A model generated the notes under the pieces. That model made no database searches. It worked only from the letters and a program-made list of their open reading frames with translations, and was not told the DNA's origin. From assembly GCA_963921825.1 (NCBI GenBank), contig OY997595.1:64077879-64141878 (forward strand): DNA of 64,000 bases, in the 5' to 3' direction. Numbering within the stretch: position 1 is the stretch's first letter; every line of letters starts with the position of its first letter. The position numbers and the translations under genes were made by a program. This document shows, in pieces, positions 59,271-64,000 of the stretch. This DNA comes from Erodium maritimum. Its lineage: Eukaryota > Streptophyta > Magnoliopsida > Geraniales > Geraniaceae.

Positions 59271-59983
59271 CTGGAAGACAAGCTCGGAAACACTCCGATC
59301 AGCTGAACGGCGAGCTCCGAAAACACCAGAGAAAAAGCAAAACGAAGATCAGGTCAAGATCTGAGAAGATGTAGAGCAACGATCTCGGCGAAGAAGAGAG
59401 CGCGAAGGTGTCAGAGAAACTCGAGCGAGTGTTCGGAGCCAAAAAGCGACACGAATCGCGCAGAGAAGGAGCTGTTCTTTTCTTCTCCTCATTTATTTTT
59501 ATTTTTATTTGGCGGAATCGAAATTCTAGTTATTATTATTATTAGAAAATAAAACAATAATTCACGTCCGTTGACACGTGGACGAACAGGAGACGTTGGA
59601 CGAGCTTGTCCGGGTTATGGGCTGAGCCGGATAAGGATCAGAATTCGCGAGTGCACAGAACGATGTCTACGTGTCGATACGTGATTGGCTTTGAGTGGGA
59701 TAGCACGTTGATGGGTTCTGTTCCGGTGGTTCGCGTCCACGGTAGGGTTAAAGATCCTGATCCCACCTAAATCTTCGTGTCTCGGAAATTTGTATTTCCT
59801 TTCACGTCAACGGTCCCACCACGTTGTGGGGATATTAATTATTAAGACAGCACGCGCCAGCAGTTATTTTCAACCGAATTTGGCATGCTATTTTACCCTA
59901 AATTACCGTCAAAATCTATGTATGGTCGTCATTAAAAAATGTTCTGGTCCCTTTTGAACACATGTTTAGGATAATTACACTTA
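59271..59983. other. leader and promoter region of the TRF-like gene
   Basis: 59271 to about 59450 reads on the minus strand as a pyrimidine-rich leader before the ATG. No TATA box is evident. An A/T-rich stretch and CACGTG-like motifs (ACACGTGG near 59574) lie further out. No other gene was seen. Confidence 0.4.
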
Positions 59984-60350
59984 GGGTTGGTATCAAATAC
60001 AAACCACTCCTTTTTATGTAAATTACGAACTCACCAGGTGATGACACGTGGGCGAGCGCGCTGCTGGTGCGCGCACACAGTGCTGACACGTGGTGCGCAT
60101 AGTGCTAATAGTTTGAGCGCACAGTGCTAATAGTTTGGCACTGTGCTAAACTATTAGCACTGTGCGCGCCAAACTATTAGCACCGTGCGCGCGCGTGGTC
60201 AACACGCTCACGCGCGCGGGCAGAGGCGCGCGCGAATCTGCCACGTGTCAGCATCGCGTGCGCTCTGCTGACGTCACTTTGACCGCATCCTGTGGCTTAG
60301 ATTGGTTCGTAGTTTGCACAATAAGGATGGTTTTTACTGGATAGCTACCC
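59984..60350. mobile_element. GC-rich foldback element, copy 1
   Basis: It starts GGGTTGGTATCAAATACAAA and ends GGATAGCTACCC. A perfect 10-bp repeat, ATTACACTTA, flanks it (59974-59983 and 60351-60360). The core is made of inverted CACACAGTGC, GTGCTAATAGTTTG and GCGCGCG motifs, with TGACGTCA-like (CTGACGTCAC) and CACGTG boxes. It belongs to the same family as 61742-62221. The short open frame at 60162-60341 is a by-product of the GC-rich repeats. Confidence 0.85.
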
Positions 60351-60399
60351 ATTACACTTAATACCGTTAATTTTACCCGATTTTCATATAACTACTATA

Positions 60400-60966
60400 A
60401 CAAAACAAAAAATCATTTGGCCGGAGTGTTAAGCTTTCACATTATTTCGTTATTTGAAAAAGATAGGTGATGTGAAAATTAGATATCGTTTACAAGGTTG
60501 TAAAAATCTCCATCTAGACCCCGTTTCAGCCTCAAAATATGTAAGATCGTTTGACTCGCCGTCTCGTTTAGGCCTCAAAATCTAAAAATCATCCGACTCA
60601 TCGCCTCACCCCGATTAGTCAGAAACTTAGAACTATGTTTTGTGAAATTGGACAATTGAAAAACAGATGGAAATGTGAGAGAGAATTTGTTTATAATGAT
60701 TTTGAATTTCTTGATAAAAAGAATATGTATCGTGCCTCTTTTTGATGGTTTATCATTTAATTTTTATTATCGTTAAAATAAAGAGTAACATCAAATTGAG
60801 ATCAAAATTTGGTTTAGTTTTTTTTTTTTGTAATTTGATATTTGATGTCTTATATATCATACAAATATAATTTATATTTTGATTTTTTGATTATATTTAT
60901 ATAATAATATCTATTATTAATTAAAAATATTGAAAAATTTAATCCATCTAGGACCCGACTAGTCCC
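60400..60966. other. A/T-rich intergenic DNA
   Basis: Imperfect repeats of CCTCAAAATNTNTAANATC near 60530-60590 only. No gene or element boundary was recognised. Confidence 0.45.
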
Positions 60967-60974
60967 CATCTAAC

Positions 60975-61190
60975 CAGTGGCGGAGCCACATGGGCCCTAG
61001 GGGCACGTGCCCCCCCCCCCCTCAAAAAAAAATTTGAAAAATTCTTATATGTTTTTTGATTTTTTTTTCAAAAATACCCTTTAATTCATTCTAATTTCGT
61101 AGTTGTGCCCTCCCCTCAATTTTTTTTACAGCCACGAATTATCACTGAAAAATTTCGGTGCCCCCACTGAAAAAGCTAGCTCCGCCACTA
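60975..61190. mobile_element. hAT-type MITE (216 bp)
   Basis: The ends CAGTGGCGGAGCCA and GCTCCGCCACTA form a hAT-like inverted repeat. The flanks CATCTAAC (60967-60974) and CGCCTAAC (61191-61198) are an imperfect 8-bp duplication. The interior has homopolymer runs (C at 61008-61021). Confidence 0.8.
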
Positions 61191-61687
61191 CGCCTAACGC
61201 CTAAAGATCCTCACCACCCGACTAACGTCTTTTACTACCTTGATCGTTTAGAAGAAGTACTATCTAGATGAATTTTTTAAGTAGAATAATTATGTGAAAA
61301 CGTACTTAATTTGATGGTAATGATGTTTGTTAATCTATTCTTATTAAAAACAAAAGATTAAGCATGTGTGACATCTTCTAATGAACTCTGTTTAATTTAA
61401 TTTTTTTTCTCTAATTTCTATTCTTCTATCCTCTCTTCTTCTTGCTCGGGCCCTCAATTCCCTTCAACATCCTCTCTCTCTCTTTAATTGTCCAACCATT
61501 ACTTTTCACCTTCTTCTCTTTTACTAAATTGTGTTTCATGTACACAGAAATGGACAAGGCATCAAACTACAGGTCCAGATTAATGATTTATATGTTTCCA
61601 TATAAATTTGAACATATATTATTAACTTTCTCCACCAAAGAGAGATCAAATATTTTATGGCAAACAAATGGAGATGAAATTCACTAC

Positions 61688-61689
<2 letters not shown>

Positions 61690-61741
<52 letters not shown>
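61690..61741. repeat. (TA)n microsatellite
   Basis: An uninterrupted TA run directly against the left end of the foldback element. A matching shorter run (62222-62241) follows its right end. Confidence 0.9.
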
Positions 61742-61745
<4 letters not shown>

Positions 61746-62221
61746 TGGTATCAAATACAAACCCTCCTTATTGTGCAAACTACGAACCAATCTAAGCCAC
61801 AGGATGCGGTCAAAGTGACGTCAGCAGAGCGCGCGCGATGCTGACACGTGACAGATTCGCGCGCGCCTCTGCCCGCGCGCGTGAGCATGTTGACCACGTG
61901 CAACTACGAACCAATCTAAGCCACAGGATGCGGTCAAAGTGACGTCAGCAGAGCGCGCGCGATGCTGACACGTGGCAGATGCGGGCGCGCCTCTGCCCGC
62001 GCGCGTGAGCGTGTTGACCACGCGCGCGCACGGTGCTAATAGTTTGGCGCGCACAGTGCTAATAGGCCAACCTATTAGCACTGTGCGCCCAAACTATTAG
62101 CATTATGCGCGCCACGTGTCAGCACTGTGCGCGCGCATCAACAGCGCGCGCGCCCACGTGTCAGCACCTGGTGAGTTCGCAGTTTGCACAATAAGGGGTG
62201 GTTTGTACCTGATACCAATCC
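61742..62221. mobile_element. GC-rich foldback element, copy 2, inserted in (TA)n
   Basis: It starts GGGTTGGTATCAAATACAAA and ends GGTTTGTACCTGATACCAAT then CC. It is inserted within a TA run, so the target duplication cannot be told apart from the microsatellite. It contains a 124-bp tandem duplication (61781 and 61905: TACGAACCAATCTAAGCCAC onward) that copy 1 lacks. The same TGACGTCAGCAGAGC, CACGTG and GTGCTAATAG motifs recur. Open frames through it are artefacts of its symmetry. Confidence 0.8.
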
Positions 62222-62677
62222 TATATATATATATATATATAGGAGAGCAATCAGGTGCGAAGCACCTGATTTGGTGCGAACCTGCGCACTGCGTGATGGC
62301 CGTCCGATGTGAATTTCGCGATGGCGCAGATTTGAACGCGTCATTAGTGGCACGCGTCGTAAATAAGTCGCGTGTGGGATTCATTTTAACTGATTTGCTA
62401 TGGTTCGGGGGTATAAACGTACTTTTATCTACCTGTTCGCGCAGAAACGTTTCGTGCTCACCAAAACACTTGCAGAATCGAGTTTTTAGCGAAACGAACA
62501 TTTCGGAATCTGATTTTTTGAGCTTCCATTGCCTTGATTTTCGTCTTCTGCGCGATTTCGAAGTGAATTTCAATAGTTCATTGTGGTGAGTTACAATTTT
62601 TGGTGTTTTAGGGTTTTGATTCAATCTTGTTCGTTTGGTTATTTAGCTTTTTGATTATAGTAATCCGTTTGTAGAGA

Positions 62678-63814
62678 ATGAAGAACAAGGTTGCTGAATC
62701 TACAACATTCTGCAACAGGGACACCGAATCAGGTAATTTGAGAATATAGTGTTTGTAGTTTGCGGATTTTTTATAGTTGCTATGTTTTCAGAGTGCTTGT
62801 GTTTTGCTTTTAGTGTACACCATTTCAACTCAATAATGAAACTACCATGAAATTATTCAACTATGAGATGATTTTGATCTACTTTTGAGGAAAACCAAGT
62901 TGTTGGTTGAGGTTTTGGGGTTTCTGTGTTGTTTTGCGGACATTGTTTTTCTGTTTTGCGAATAATGAATTTATGTTTTGCGAGTATTCTTTACCTAATT
63001 TGCGGATAAAGAATTTATGTTTTGCGAGTGTGCGCACTCTGGTTTGAGAAACAGTTTTGAATAATCCTGCATTTGATATGTGCGTAGGTTTATTGTATGC
63101 AAATATGCACATTTTGGTTTGCAGATGTGTTTGGTAGTTGATGCATACCCTGTTATTGATTGATTTGTTTTGATAATATGTTGTACCTTGTTTGCGGATA
63201 GTGAATATATGTTATGCGAATTAGATTTATCTAGTTGCGGATAGTGAATTTATGTTTTGCGTAGATATAGTATCTTGTTTGCGGGAACTGTTTTTCTTTC
63301 TTGCGAATATTCAATGTTTTTTGTATATTGTCTGTTTTGCTTAAATGCTAACCCTTGTTTGCGAATTATAGATAAAACTCCGGATACAGTGGTACCTCTT
63401 CTTTTAATGGATAAGTCATCCATAGAGGCTGATGTTGGTGAAGGAAATACGACTCTTGCTAATATGTTGAAGGAGCAGAAGTCTATTAACAATAAAGATA
63501 AACGAAGACTTCTAATTAAGAAGAAGAATGTAGCTGAGGTTCGTGAATGTCTCGATGTAGCTGTCCGACCTGGTAAAGTCGGAAAGAAGAGAGGTGGAGA
63601 ATTAGCTGTTGAGAAGAAGAATGTTAAGCGCACCAAGGGTTGTGAGTCTGATAGAGTTGTTCCGTTATCTGATAAGGTTGGCGTGGATGATGTTTTGAAG
63701 ACCAGGTCATCTCCAAAGAGATTGGTTGAGTTGGTGGAGAGTTTGCAAAATTGTTTTATGAGGATACAGTTAATGTCGTTTGCGAATAGAGGAATCCCAG
63801 TTTGCGAAAGTTGA
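62678..63814 (+). CDS. uncharacterised spliced gene, partial
   Basis: Exon 1 (62678-62732) reads MKNKVAESTTFCNRDTES and leaves a G. Exon 2 starts at 63372 after a TATAG acceptor and continues DKTPDTVVPLLLMDKSSIEA in phase through a GT-AG intron. Exon 2 encodes a Lys/Arg- and Glu-rich region with nuclear-signal-like stretches (KDKRRLLIKKKN, GKVGKKRGGE, KKNVKRTKG). After about 63755 the TTTGCG motif typical of the introns reappears. The true exon probably ends near there, and the stop at 63812-63814 would then be intronic. I do not recognise the family. It may be an accessory or DNA-binding protein of the element around it. Confidence 0.45.
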
Positions 63815-63995
63815 CAGAATACCAAGAAAAACATTTTCCTTCGTAACATAGGTTGAACAAAAGAGGAGCATACATAGGGTGTTTTTTGAGGTTTTATTTT
63901 TTATTGTTTGAGAATATAATGGAATCTAGACCAACTAAACCAAAATGAAATATGTTTGCTGATATTGATATATCCGTTTGCGGATAAAGAACAAA
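62755..63995 (+). repeat. dispersed TTTGCG(A/G)A motif, intron-confined
   Basis: TTTGCG occurs at least 12 times on the plus strand in about 1.25 kb, often as TTTGCGGATA or GTTTTGCGAAT followed by AATGAATTTATG. It is absent from the coding stretch 63372-63750. Confidence 0.75.
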
Positions 63996-64000
63996 TTGTT

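Larger units (their letters stand above)
62242..64000 (+). mobile_element. left part of an unidentified larger element
   Basis: It begins at the end of the TA run with GGAGAGCAATCAGGTGC and a perfect hairpin, AATCAGGTGC-GAA-GCACCTGATT (62250-62272). A GC-rich leader, a spliced gene and motif-rich introns follow. The right end is outside the window. The start in (TA)n and the end hairpin suggest a transposon, but no transposase is readable here and the class is open. Confidence 0.4.

Noticed and set aside
60162..62624. Open frames through the GC-rich foldback copies
   Set aside because: They arise from inverted repeats. The same peptide is read from both copies in opposite directions.

Overview
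The window is nuclear DNA of a flowering plant. The evidence is an intron-split phenylalanine ammonia-lyase gene with plant codon context, a SAUR gene, a telobox-type Myb gene with eight coding exons, and a dense layer of plant transposons (copia, TRIM, LINE, hAT, PIF/Harbinger, long-TIR MULE-like elements, a Helitron candidate). The PAL has the Phe-Leu selectivity pair that favours phenylalanine, so a eudicot is likely. I cannot name the species.

Layout. 1-5.5 kb: a LINE-like tail, a small 30-bp tandem repeat, and a minus-strand copia wreck followed by an unrelated copia LTR. 5.8-9.3 kb: an ORF1-only LINE and a decayed Harbinger ORF1. 9.5-28.5 kb: a nested transposon field. It holds a Pack-MULE-like element, two copies of an old repeat (11.6-14.0 kb and 19.0-25.9 kb) interrupted by different insertions, a 3.9-kb hAT-type element, a Harbinger element carrying a foldback MULE, a 4.1-kb Helitron candidate with fragments of host genes, and a Tourist MITE. 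28.9-31.2 kb: a MULE-type MITE split by an ORF1-only retroposon with an RRM domain. 32.2-34.9 kb: decayed LINE-like DNA.

35.4-39.1 kb: PAL, the best-supported gene, with a TATA box and an AC element upstream and a MITE in its intron. 39-49 kb: mostly old repeats, with one complete 501-bp TRIM, a short retroposon with a 15-bp target duplication, LTR-like stretches and copies of the MITE family found in the PAL intron. 49.65-50.1 kb: a single-exon SAUR gene on the minus strand. 50.6-53.7 kb: a foldback element, an ORF1-only LINE related to the one at 5.8 kb, and a Tourist MITE. 54.1-59.3 kb: a minus-strand Myb/telobox (TRF-like) gene whose eight coding exons join in phase to 463 residues. 60-64 kb: two copies of a GC-rich foldback family, a hAT MITE, and the start of a larger unidentified element with a spliced gene and a repeated TTTGCG motif that runs off the window.

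The three host genes (PAL, SAUR, TRF-like) are unrelated in function and separated by repeats. The main interest is the mobile DNA. Several elements could be bounded to the base by target-site duplications, and two insertions are confirmed by an empty paralogous site in the same window.
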